In this document: piece after piece, positions 27,390-36,307 of the stretch
Layout: the number at the start of each line of letters is the position of its first letter
Position numbering within the stretch: the first letter of the stretch is position 1
Assembly: GCA_030180075.1 (NCBI GenBank)
Contig: JASNJN010000164.1
Coordinates: 1 to 36,307, forward strand
From: Mikrocytos mackini
Lineage: Eukaryota > Endomyxa > Ascetosporea > Mikrocytida > Mikrocytiidae
Length of the DNA: 36,307 nucleotides
Direction: 5' to 3'
Notes under the pieces: generated by a model
Told to the model about the DNA's origin: nothing
The model's database searches: none
The model's input: only the letters and a program-made list of their open reading frames with translations
Program-made: the position numbers and the translations under genes

Positions 27390-28462
27390 TGCGTGCGATG
27401 AGACATAACCTTCCCGATACACCCAAATACCCAAAATGCGACATAAGGTCATCTTCTCCATCCTCCATAACTAGATCAATTATCGAGGTTAATAGTTCTC
27501 TCCATACGCCGTGGCATAATTCTTTGTTGATATTACACTTGATAATTTGTCTGAAAGTATCAGGAACTTATTAAACTTGGAATTTTCATTCGCTTTCTAG
27601 TTATCGATAGCTATTGGTTCTAAAAAGACATCGTCATTTCTATTTTTCGGGGTTTCCAACCTGTCTGTCTGGATATCCAAATGATCATCCCCGCTTAACA
27701 TAGCGAAATCATCTTTGTATGGTCTTTCACTATAAAAAAGAAAGTCACTAGAAATTTCCTGATTGTTGTCCACAGAATCACAATTAACTCCTTTTTTGCT
27801 GTTAATATGCCAAAGTCATCATTATTAATTCTTTTTAGTTTAGAGCTTTCCAGTAGATGACTCCGCTTACCTGTATCATCCTCGAAATTATTAATTTTCA
27901 GTTTTCCTATATTATTGTCATGATTTTCGTCTCCTTTGTTTGCATCTAAAATTACAACATCACTGTCATTTGAAATATACTTGTTGCTCAAGAACCAACG
28001 AGTATTTATAATCCGAGATAGTGACAATCGCTGGCCATTAATAGCGTTGCACATCATTTCCTTACAGGGAAGTCCTATTTTTGCTGTAAAACTACAACAA
28101 CTACTCAAATCGAATAGTAATTTACCTTCTACTACATGAATTTTCTGCGTGATATCATAAACTTTTATGATTTTAGTAAAGGCAAAATTTGAAAGTTTGT
28201 TTTCAAGTTCTTTAATAAATTCGGGTAATAATCTCCGACCTTTTCTTTTCTTTCTTCAAGTTACTTCGGAAATTTTTGTTTAACAAGAACATAGGCATAG
28301 ATCTTAGAAAGTTCCCTATACGGTCCATCTTTTTATAATGCTTTTTAATATGTTTGAAAAGCCTTCCACGGAATCTGTTGTATAATTAAACATATTGAAT
28401 GTTATTGGGGGAAAACATGAGACAAATTCACGACAAATGGGTTCCCAATTCTTGTCTCAATA
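27390..28462 (-). pseudogene. decayed MULE transposase (catalytic-Glu region, SWIM finger, tail)
   Basis: Reading the minus strand from about 28462 gives NWEPICREFVSCFPP, then NYTTDSVEGFSNILKSIIKR, the MULE segment with the catalytic Glu. After frame changes, CCSFTAKIGLPCKEMMCNA followed by INTRWFLSNKY is a SWIM zinc finger of the type C-x-C-x-F...GLPCxHxxxV...RW, with Glu where His is expected. Farther on, LSDKLSSVISTKNYATAY resembles the helical post-SWIM region. Several frameshifts and stops separate these pieces. The DDE Asp residues are not found. A dead copy. Confidence 0.68.
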
Positions 28463-28854
28463 ATTAAGAACGGTCAAATCAAGCATTCTTTTTAATCCAT
28501 CATATTCGTCCTTTTCCTTGCAGTGTATAAGTTTATAGAGTGTATTTCGATTGAAATAAATTAATTATTTTCGTAAATTAACATTTTGTGGCGTGACTGC
28601 TATTCGTATACAGTAAACTACGAAGGTTTAGCCAATTTCAAGACTTAGTCGCTCCATTCTTAGCCAATTTTTAGGGGGTTAGTCCAATTTAATTAAAAAT
28701 ATTTTACTGTTTAAGTGCTTCTGGGGCTCTGAAAATGATACAGGATCGTAAAAATATTGAGTTTACCCCAAATCAATCGCTTATTCATTGTTTTATTTAG
28801 TTCTTTAGGTGGGCAACATTCTAGTGTTAGTCAAATTACAAAATAATTTTGAAA

Positions 28855-29604
28855 TACCTGTAAATTGTATTTATCCCCATTTTTTAACCGAACTCTGTGG
28901 TTAAAACGTTTCCCCGTGGTTTTACTTGTATTTAAAATTCACAATTCGTTTTTTATATATGGAAATAGACATTATAAATAGGTTTTATATGATTTTCCTG
29001 AATGGATGATACAACCAAGGGTCCCCCTTGGGGAAACAACAAATTGAGATTTTTGTTACCAAAATATATAAAGAGAATTTAGATGTCTTAATCACTCTCA
29101 TCTTAGCCAGTCCAAGACATTTACACGACGAATAATGCAGATATCACATTAATTTTCAAAGCTATTAATATATTGTGGGTATTTGTTATGTTTGATTTGT
29201 ATGTTTATTGCAAGTGCAAAATCGTTTCATAACACTTTCCAGCCGTATCTTTTTACTTTGGTGTTGTTTTATATTGTCAAAAATTTAAAATTTTGGAAAT
29301 AATTAATGCCTTTGTGTTTCTGCGGAGACTCATTTAGAACGAAAAAGGGATTAAACATACACGTAAGTAAACTCCACAAATCCACCGACAAGATAAGAGA
29401 CGTTATTAACACTTCAATGCCGATTTCAGATAAAAGAGAACTAACAGAAACAGTGAAGAAGATAAACCCAGCAGATCAACAAAATACCAACTCTGAGCCC
29501 TTCTATTATGGAGACCAAATGTCAAAGGAACAACAGGTCGTTGCTGATATGTTATACTCAGATCCAAATATATTTTCTTCTTCAAAACAAAGTGAGTATA
29601 CTTC
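28855..29604. repeat. left arm of a 750-bp inverted repeat
   Basis: It matches the reverse complement of 32336-33083 at high identity; positions from 29306 inward align without gaps. The arm contains the presumed promoter and the first 99 codons of the zinc-finger ORF. Confidence 0.9.
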
Positions 29605-29668
29605 CATTATCCAAATCCTACAGATTGAAAGTATGTTTTACTGTTATACGAATACAAACTCCTTATGA
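29306..29668 (+). CDS. duplicate N-terminus of the MULE transposase (zinc finger), left arm
   Basis: This 120-codon frame starts MPLCFCGDSFRTKKGLNIH and contains a zinc finger C4-x-C6-x12-H19-x4-H24. The first 99 residues are identical to the start of the minus-strand transposase at 32634. It then diverges exactly at the inner end of the inverted arm and stops 21 codons later. If expressed from its own copy of the promoter it would give a DNA-binding domain without catalytic domain. AAATTTAAAATTTT and TTAATG precede the start. Confidence 0.55.
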   Translation: MPLCFCGDSFRTKKGLNIHVSKLHKSTDKIRDVINTSMPISDKRELTETVKKINPADQQNTNSEPFYYGDQMSKEQQVVADMLYSDPNIFSSSKQSEYTSIIQILQIESMFYCYTNTNSL

Positions 29669-30060
29669 ATATGATTGGGAACCTATATTACTTTTCTAAT
29701 GGGTAAATTTAAACTTTTAGAAAGAGAGAAATTCTGGAACGGTTTAAATTTTAAAGAAATTACTCATCCAAGCGTATATTCCAAGAAGCCAATAAAAGTA
29801 TAAGAAGTTTGAATTCAATCGATGTTGAGGGAAGAATAATTATAGAATAAATTTGAGAGTAGCCAGCTTTTTAATAATACTTATCAAAGAGAAATCAAAC
29901 ATGAATATAATTTTATTATATGGATGACTTGTATATAAACTTAGAAGAAAAGGATTCAAAATTATACGAAATTACAATTCATTCTATTTAAATGTAAAAA
30001 CGAGATAAACTTTTGTTAAAATAAATAAACTGCTAATTACAGATACTGGTATATTTAATA
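29669..30060. other. noncoding interior of the MULE element, left side
   Basis: About 390 bp, AT-rich, no gene recognised; it lies between the left-arm ORF stop and the 3' end of the transposase pseudogene. Confidence 0.45.
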
Positions 30061-32634
30061 TTATTTTAATTTTTTAGTTAAGTCTTCATTTTTCTTGGTC
30101 TTTGGCCTGCCTCTTTTCATTTTCTTTTTTTCAAAATTTCTCTGGGTGTCTTTTTTTCTTCCATAGCTATTGACATCAGGGAATGTTTTGCACGATACAA
30201 CGTCGTCATTATTACAGTATTTATTTCTAAGAAGTTCAATTTCTTCAACCAACATTTTCATGGATTTTTTTATCATTTTTCGAACATAAATGTTCGGATA
30301 TTTCTTCAATAGTTTCAGTTGTTTTTATTTTCATAAATTCCAAATTTAGATTCTCGGTTGATGATTTCTTGGGACTGTTTATTTGGTACTCTGTATTCAT
30401 TATGTTGTCTTTATTAGTTTTTGAAGTTGCTTTCACTATTTTTCTTGTATCACTATCTAATTTCCCACTTATAATATGAATATGTTTGCAAAAATTCTTC
30501 TTTTTTGCGGAAACTAAGACATGTGCAGCTATACTTGTGTATGCAAATCTTGCAATCTTTACAAACTAATTTGCATTTATAATCACATCTCAAATCTTTG
30601 TTTTCTTTTATATAATACGGGCCACAAGAATATTCTTCATCAAACTTAGCTACAACATACTTTTTATCGTCCATTTCGTGTATTTTCTTATGGTCATATC
30701 GTATTGATTTCTGTTTGAATGATTTAAAGTTGAGTGATTTGCTATGCTCGGATTTATTGATGTTAATTCTTATATCTTCAACGAACTCAACCAATTTAGT
30801 TGTTAAGAAGTCCACTCGATTGTTGGTGTTTCGTTCTAATACTTGATTCTTTAGAACTCCAAATCCAGCTTCTACTTTCATGTTTGTATTAAGGGGGCAA
30901 TTTTCCCGAAAAACGACCCCCCATTTTTCATAATGCTTTGAGTAATATTTGTCGAAGTATTCGTAAAAATTAACGTGATGTTCTTTTAAATAAGCCAAAA
31001 CTTCATTAAGTTGTGATATAAATGCTTCTTCTGTCAAGCATAATGAAAGCTTATCGATTTCGTCTCTTATGTCTTTATAATCAGTACTGTTGCCTGTGTA
31101 TTTGCCAATGCTTCGGTTTAGGGCTTTTTGGACGTGATAATCGCACCAGACCCATTTATATTGGTTTCCCCAAACTTCCTGACAAGCATTATTAAAGGAA
31201 TGTGCCATATCCGACATTAACCATCTTGGACTTATCCTGTAATCGGCTTTATCTTGTAAATTTAACAAACATATATTTATTATATCTTTAACTTCACGTG
31301 TAGAAATAATCTGTAGAATCGGTATTGCAAAATGGGCATCGTCGATTACATAGAAGGTAATCAATATAAAATTGTACTTGTTAGTACCAAAGGTACTATC
31401 TACCATTACAATATTATCCCCATATTTTGCCATACTATTAATTTGAAATGCAGTGGCAAAACAAAATATAAAATCACTCTTTAATATGCCTTGTTCGGAG
31501 TTCGGATCGCCTGGCATTTTGCAATATATTTCCATAATACTTTTGGATTCTATTAATCCATTTTTTAAGCTAACAAAACTCATTAAATCATTTATACCAA
31601 AATTCATTGTACAATATCGGTACTTAAGAAACCTCAAATAGTTTTTTGAGATGAAAAACCCACGTGAAGTTGGTTCTTTATATTCTTGGTTTAATGATTT
31701 ATAAATTTCCCGGATTGGTATCTTACTTCTAAGTTTTCCAATAAGTTTGATTTTTAGATCAAAATCGGCTTTTAACTTTTCATAATTTATTTTGTGATTG
31801 TGATATATGCAGTACCTCACATATATCAGTTTATCATATATTATTGCACATATAAACGAAACACATTTTAAATTTGGCGTATCTTCACTTCCTTTATAAT
31901 TGCAAACCAAATTTTGAATTTCGCATATCGTTTTTTTGTGCTTCCACTTATAGAAACCATGTTGTAGTCATTGTGGGTTCTATGGAATTCGAGCCAGTTT
32001 GGATAATCTGTTTTATTGTAGAAATAAACTGTTTTGACTACTGCAGCCACATCATGGAAATTATGAATGTGTGAAATCAACTTCTCTTTCTTTAAGTATT
32101 GTTCACTACAGAAATTACAAGCAAAAAAAGTTTTGTTTGTTTATGTTCGGGTATTTGTTCTACTACATCATTATCGGGCTGAGGTTTACCATGTGAGTTG
32201 AAAATTAAAGCATTTTCCACTCCAAACTTTGATTCTTCAATATGAGGTTGCCGATTGATATCAGTTATATTTAAATCAAACGGCCGATTCGTTGGGCATG
32301 TACTAGACTCGTTTATCGGAAGCATATGTAGCGTTGAAGTATACTCACTTTGTTTTGAAGAAGAAAATATATTTGGATCTGAGTATAACATATCAGCAAC
32401 GACCTGTTGTTCCTTTGACATTTGGTCTCCATAATAGAAGGGCTCAGAGTTGGTATTTTGTTGATCTGCTGGGTTTATCTTCTTCACTGTTTCTGTTAGT
32501 TCTCTTTTATCTGAAATCGGCATTGAAGTGTTAATAACGTCTCTTATCTTGTCGGTGGATTTGTGGAGTTTACTTACGTGTATGTTTAATCCCTTTTTCG
32601 TTCTAAATGAGTCTCCGCAGAAACACAAAGGCAT
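30061..32634 (-). pseudogene. MULE transposase gene, broken by about four frameshifts
   Basis: Minus-strand pieces line up in order in one gene. 32634-32092 holds the N-terminal zinc finger. After a shift in an A7 run near 32119 comes a C2H2 finger (FACNFCSEQYLKKEKL, then HIHNFH) and a FLYWCH-like segment to 31868. After a shift near 31905 comes the main frame 31910-30453 with the DDE core. After a shift near 30500 the SWIM finger is completed (CTC, then CKH). After a shift near 30270 the tail 30309-30061 ends in the AT-hook core KRGRPK. An intact version would exceed 700 residues. Most breaks lie at A/T runs, so some could be sequencing errors. Confidence 0.75.
30453..31910 (-). CDS. MULE transposase catalytic core (part of the broken gene)
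   Basis: This longest uninterrupted piece, 485 codons, has the MULE hallmarks: a YHNHK motif (about 36-40) ending the FLYWCH/WRKY-like finger, and the first catalytic Asp in MVDSTFGTNKYNF (D171). The second Asp is in LMSDMAHSFNNA (D234), with WCDYHVQKAL (C256/H259), and the Glu is in NTNMKVEAGFGVLKN (E347). A Cys-rich stretch (CDYKCKLVCKDCKICIHKYSCTC) leads into the SWIM finger. All three catalytic acids remain, so the copy died recently or is only broken by homopolymer errors. Its Met start is internal to the real gene. Confidence 0.85.
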   Translation of the reverse strand: MVCNYKGSEDTPNLKCVSFICAIIYDKLIYVRYCIYHNHKINYEKLKADFDLKIKLIGKLRSKIPIREIYKSLNQEYKEPTSRGFFISKNYLRFLKYRYCTMNFGINDLMSFVSLKNGLIESKSIMEIYCKMPGDPNSEQGILKSDFIFCFATAFQINSMAKYGDNIVMVDSTFGTNKYNFILITFYVIDDAHFAIPILQIISTREVKDIINICLLNLQDKADYRISPRWLMSDMAHSFNNACQEVWGNQYKWVWCDYHVQKALNRSIGKYTGNSTDYKDIRDEIDKLSLCLTEEAFISQLNEVLAYLKEHHVNFYEYFDKYYSKHYEKWGVVFRENCPLNTNMKVEAGFGVLKNQVLERNTNNRVDFLTTKLVEFVEDIRININKSEHSKSLNFKSFKQKSIRYDHKKIHEMDDKKYVVAKFDEEYSCGPYYIKENKDLRCDYKCKLVCKDCKICIHKYSCTCLSFRKKEEFLQTYSYYKWEIR

Positions 32635-33083
32635 TAATTATTTCCAAAATTTTAAATTTTTGACAATATAAAACAACACCAAAGTAAAAAGATACGGCTG
32701 GAAAGTGTTATGAAACGATTTTGCACTTGCAATAAACATACAAATCAAACATAACAAATACCCACAATATATTAATAGCTTTGAAAATTAATGTGATATC
32801 TGCATTATTCGTCGTGTAAATGTCTTGGACTGACTAAGATTAGAGTGATTAAGACATCTAAATTCTCTTTATATATTTTGGTAACAAAAATCTCAATTTG
32901 TTGTTTCCCCAAGGAGGACATTTGGTTGTATCATCCATTCGGGAAAATCATATAAAACCTATTGATTATGTCTATTTTCATCTATAAAAAAGAATGGTGA
33001 ATTTTAAATACAAATAAAACCACGGGAAAACGTTTTAACCACAGAGTTCGGTTTAAAATGGAGATAAACACAATTTATAGGTA
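32336..33083. repeat. right arm of the 750-bp inverted repeat
   Basis: Reverse complement of 28855-29604. It carries the start and promoter of the transposase pseudogene. Homology to the left arm stops at a TA (33082-33083), where a CAGTAAACTC-ended sequence begins, as expected for insertion at TA. Confidence 0.9.
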
Positions 33084-33407
33084 CAGTAAACTCTTAAGGT
33101 TTAGCCGGTTTTTGATTAGTTTATGCCCATTTAATTGAATATATTTTAATGGTTAAGTACTTTTTGGGCGGTGAAAATGATACAGGATCATGAAAATATT
33201 GAATTTACCCCAAATCAATTGCTTATACACTATGTCATGGGCACATTTTGCGAAACTAAATAAATAAGAGAATAAAACTGACCATAAAAAACTACATTCG
33301 TAAATTGAATCAATGCGAAATCGTACAGCATCACTATACGATAAATATTGTCGACACGGTCCGGATACCAAATTGGACCAGCTCACATAGGTTTATTAAG
33401 TTATTTA
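33084..33407. repeat. diverged direct copy of the CAGTAAACT end region
   Basis: It begins CAGTAAACTCTTAAGGTTTAGCCGG and resembles 28611-28810 in the same orientation, with GAAAATGATACAGGATCATG and TTTACCCCAAATCAATTGCTTAT. Its right end is not defined. A 77-codon minus frame in it looks spurious. Confidence 0.55.
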
Positions 33408-34263
33408 CAGTAAACTCCAGAGGGCTGGCCGGTTTTTGTCCCAAAATGCCTTGGACTGACTAAGATCAGAGTGACCAAGACAGCTAAATACTATTTATAT
33501 ATTTTGAACAAAAATATGAAGCGTTTGTTTCTCCGAGGGACCCTTTAGTTTATAATCGATCCAAAATACCATTAGAAACCTATTGATAATGCCTATTTTC
33601 ATCTGAAAAGCACGAATAGTGAATTTTTAATACAAAAAACAACGGACAAACGTTTTAACCACAGAGTTCTATTAAATGATGGGGATAAATTAGAGTTTCC
33701 AATTTCCCGGGAATCGAGAAATGATTTTCCACTATAATTTATTCAAATCCAAATATGTGAATTTTGGGGGAAATTTTGAAATCGAAATTTGCCGATATTA
33801 GTTATCAGAAAACGTATTTTATATGGGCTAACCCACATGTTTATTATTGTATTTATCCTCAAAGTCCAAATTATAAGAAATTACGTCTTATTTTTCAAAT
33901 TTGGATTTCCCGTTTTTTTATTTCCGTATTTTTCGGGATATGTAAAATGTAGTTTTTCGGTTATCTGGAAATCCATCCCCAGGAATGGAAATCCTAGGAC
34001 AAACACAATTTCCAGGCATTTCAAAACTATTTTGTAATTTGAATAACTTTAAAATGTGGTCCATATAAAGAACTTAATAAAACAATGTATAAGCGATTGA
34101 TTTGGGGTAAATTCGATATTTTCACGATCCTGTATCATTTTCAGAGCCCCAGAAGCACTTAAACAGTAAAATATTTTTAATTAAATTGGACCAAACCCCC
34201 TAAAAACAGGCTAAGAATGGAGCGATTAAGTCTTGAAATTGGCTAAACCTCCTTAGTTTACTG
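33408..34263. mobile_element. 856-bp nonautonomous element with CAGTAAACT termini and TA flanks
   Basis: Ends CAGTAAACTCCAGAGGGCTG and the complement of CAGTAAACTAAGGAGGTTTA, with TA at 33406-33407 and 34264-34265. The interior 33434-33700 resembles the inverted arm (32820-33070) in direct orientation, and about 33700-33998 is an unrelated AT-rich insert. No transposase. Confidence 0.6.
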
Positions 34264-34320
34264 TATCTCCATTATTTAATAAAATCATGTGGTTAAAACG
34301 TTTTCCATGGTTTATTAGTT

Positions 34321-35142
34321 GAATTGAAAAATGCCACAAATTTCCAGTTTTGATTGCCCCGGAACATATCCATGCTCAGAAAAATTTTTTTTTTTTAAAA
34401 ACAACAAATTATTTTTCAGGCAAAAATTTTATGAAAAAATGCTTCCAAAAAATTATTATCATAAATAATTAATATTTTTTTGCATTCTAAAAAAAANTTT
34501 NNAACATNAAAAAAAACTTTTTTGAATTTTTAAGGGGTGCATCGGGGAAATTTTCAAAAAAGTTGAAGTTCAAAAACACAAAATTTTTTGAGAATTATTT
34601 TTGGAAATCTTTTTAGCGCGTGTATTTTTAAGAGATATACAAAAACCAACTTTTTAAAATTTTGAAAATATTATGATCAATTTAATATTAAAATTTAAAT
34701 AATGTTGTATTTGACACCTATTCTTGGGGTATCAATACAGCGAATATTTTTTAGAATTTTTTTCAAATATGCCTTTTCTTTGAGATAATGATTTTACAAC
34801 GTTCTAAAAAAATCTTTGAAAAAAATTTCGGGTTCATTTAGTAAAATTTTTGAGGTGACTTTTTGACCAAAATATAAAATTTCAAAAAAAATTTTTTTTT
34901 CAAAAATGTTTTAAAAAATGATAAAAACGTGTTTTTGGGCAATAAAACATTTTTGTTGTGTTCAAAAAAATTTTTTTGAGAATGGAAAATAATACTAATT
35001 TTCTGAGATAAAAAATGTTAGATAATATTTTTCCATAAATTTATTGCCTGAAAAAAATTTGCTGTTTTCAAAAAATTTTTTTTTTGCGCATGGTTATTTT
35101 CTGGGACAATCAAAACGCCAAATTTGGGCCATTTTTCAATTG
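34321..35142. repeat. fold-back element with about 110-bp inverted arms
   Basis: 34321-34432 and 35032-35142 are imperfect inverted copies (AATTGAAAAATG, GTTTTGATTG, CCATGC and TTTTTCAGGCA shared in order). Between them lies very low-complexity A/T sequence with runs of up to 12 and a few undetermined bases near 34498-34508. No coding content. Confidence 0.65.
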
Positions 35143-35284
35143 AGCCATAACTCTTGATGGGAAAGTCTTAGAAAACTCGAGCACACACGAAAATTGTAGT
35201 AAAACGTATCTAAATTTAATTTTTTAGATTTTAGTAAATATTAACATATGTCAGGAAATTTTAAATTTCCCCAAAAAACCGAAA

Positions 35285-35930
35285 GGTTAAAATACCGTCA
35301 CACCGAACAGCCCTACCGTAAAGGGGCTAGGGTCAATGTCGGGCGAAAGGCCTAAACCGGCTGAAGCAGGTTCGAACTCGGTCGAACCGTAGTAGCCTGG
35401 AAAACAGGGGCCCAACGGCTCCACGAATCCAGGATGGCATAACAACTACCAGCCCGTAAACGCTAAAACGCGAGGGTCTACGACCCTTATACGAAAGGGC
35501 TGAGTGGAATGTATCCAAATGTCAAAAACCGTCAAATCACAACGAGTGATTAATTTTATTAAACATGTTATGTTTTCTATAGACTGAACATCACCAATAC
35601 AGGTGAGTCTATTTTTGAAACACTGTTATTTTTGAAACAGTGAGTTGGTCCGAAAAGCATTTAAAGGCTTTCCAAGAAAGCCAAGCTTTTAATAATGGCA
35701 AAACCTGCCTTAAAAAATATTAATACGCGTATGCTTATTATCCAAATTAATTGGACAGCATCAAGCGTTTCCCAGGTAAATCCTGAAATTGGAAAGTTAA
35801 CTTTCCAAAAATGGCATGTTCCGTACACGAGTCGCAACAAAGCCTCACCACCTATAAAGGGGCACAAGTTGCAAAAGGTACGGACAGAACATGCCATTTA
35901 TCCACTTAAACCATAAAAGGCCGTGGTATA
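35285..35930. other. highly structured, gene-free block (candidate structured RNA or cruciform DNA)
   Basis: Its first 220 bp are GC-richer than the surroundings. Consecutive perfect stems occur: AGCCC/GGGCT (35309-35328), GGTTCGA/TCGAACC (35369-35388), AGGGTC/GACCCT (35473-35487), AATCAC/GTGATT (35535-35551), AGACT..CACC/GGTG..AGTCT (35581-35610) and a nested AAAAGC..GGCTTT/AAAGCC..GCTTTT (35653-35690). A 20-bp palindrome follows (35789-35808), then a three-helix rod with a 13-bp base (35809-35821 with 35887-35899). No tRNA, rRNA or known ribozyme recognised. The 61- to 78-codon frames in it look like chance. Confidence 0.5.
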
Positions 35931-35934
35931 AAAC

Positions 35935-36307
35935 CAGAGTTGAGAATTTCCGACCCGACCGCCCGAACCCGACCCGTTCGGGTCGGGTTCGGGCGGAAGA
36001 AGGTCAAAAAAACGCTAAAAACTCTCACATGGATGCAATTTTTAAAATATGCCCAATTTTACTAATTTACGCTAAATATTTGCGTAATTTTATTTTTCAA
36101 ATAGTTAATTTACTCTGATATTAGATTCTATGATGAAAACANGTTAAAACAAATAATTTTTGAGTTTTGATTCGTTATTTTTGAATATCATAAATTTGGG
36201 GGAATTAATTTTTTAGTAGAAAAATTCTTACAAATTTCCTACCCGACCCGCCCGACCCGAAGNCGGGGCGGGTCGGGTCGGGTCGGGTTCTGGATTTAGG
36301 CAAAATT
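35935..36307. mobile_element. hAT-type MITE, family 1, copy 3 (right end beyond window)
   Basis: It begins CAGAGTTGAGAATTT and is almost identical to copy 2 over its whole visible length, including the GC palindrome at 35959-35996. Two undetermined bases lie at about 36142 and 36263. The window ends about 13-15 bp before the expected terminus. Left flank TATAAAAC. Confidence 0.9.

Larger units (their letters stand above)
28611..34263. mobile_element. nested elements with CAGTAAACT ends around a MULE transposase
   Basis: CAGTAAACT begins at 28611 (after TA), at 33084 (after TA) and at 33408 (after TA), and its complement AGTTTACTG ends at 34263 (before TA). The 200-270 bp behind 28611 and before 34263 are closely matching inverted copies, sharing for example GAAAATGATACAGGATCGT and TTTACCCCAAATCAATCGCTTAT; a more diverged direct copy follows 33084. 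TA flanks and CAGT ends are Tc1/mariner-pogo-like, whereas the only transposase inside is a MULE, so at least two elements are superimposed. Exact outer limits are uncertain. Confidence 0.6.

Noticed and set aside
29591-29600. AGTGAGTATA as an intron 5' splice site in the zinc-finger ORF
   Set aside because: No branch point or acceptor leading to transposase sequence is seen on the left side; it only marks the inner edge of the inverted arm.
33764-34037. Overlapping 62- and 82-codon plus frames
   Set aside because: Phe/Ile/Tyr-rich, in two frames of an insert within a nonautonomous element; no motif.
35360-35395. GGTTCGAACTCGG as a tRNA T-arm
   Set aside because: It is a simple 7-bp hairpin; no acceptor, D or anticodon arm fits at tRNA spacing.
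35333-35518. 61-codon minus frame in the structured block as a gene
   Set aside because: Arg/Ser-rich composition follows from GC-rich stems; no AT tract at the start and no motif.
1-36307. CRISPR array or prokaryotic operon
   Set aside because: No short regularly spaced repeats; gene content is eukaryotic.

Overview
The window looks like nuclear DNA of a transposon-rich microsporidian (an intracellular fungal relative). The genes are AT-rich, intronless and tightly packed. Many are short versions of conserved eukaryotic proteins: an RNA polymerase AC40/RPB3-type subunit, an HMG-box protein, NDC80, a C-terminal-motor kinesin, a NOC2-like protein, MED31, a CLN3/Btn1-like protein and NOP56. 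Several start codons sit directly after a TTTAAATTTTTAAA-like tract, as expected for microsporidian promoters. The species cannot be named from the sequence; a large-genome genus such as Hamiltosporidium would fit, but that is inference.

Layout. 1-4.8 kb: polymerase subunit (5' end cut by the window), HMG-box protein, a multi-membrane-segment protein and NDC80. 4.9-9.3 kb: a nearly intact Ty3/gypsy LTR retrotransposon on the minus strand whose short LTRs (172/173 bp) carry both the end of pol and the start of gag. It abuts the kinesin gene and supplies that gene's stop codon. 9.3-12.5 kb: kinesin, NOC2-like protein (divergent, 14 bp apart), a small basic ORF and MED31. 12.6-14.1 kb: a hAT-type MITE, a MULE transposase scrap and a GGGCTGG-rich inverted-repeat element. 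14.7-23.7 kb: a gene island with the CLN3-like protein, NOP56 and four unrecognised secreted or membrane proteins, three of them next to each other.

From 23.9 kb to the end there is almost only mobile DNA. It holds two more hAT-type MITE copies of the first family (one with a perfect 8-bp target duplication, one running off the window), a second MITE family also with a perfect 8-bp duplication, decayed MULE and possible hAT transposase remnants, and a short tandem repeat. A 5.6-kb nest of elements ending in CAGTAAACT surrounds a MULE transposase pseudogene whose 750-bp inverted arms duplicate the promoter and N-terminal zinc finger. A fold-back element follows, and then a gene-free block at about 35.29-35.93 kb made of consecutive hairpins, which is the least explained sequence here.

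The housekeeping genes do not form one pathway. Two are ribosome biogenesis factors (NOP56, NOC2-like), two act in mitosis (NDC80, kinesin-14), and two or three belong to transcription or chromatin. All calls rest on reading motifs by eye; no database search was possible.
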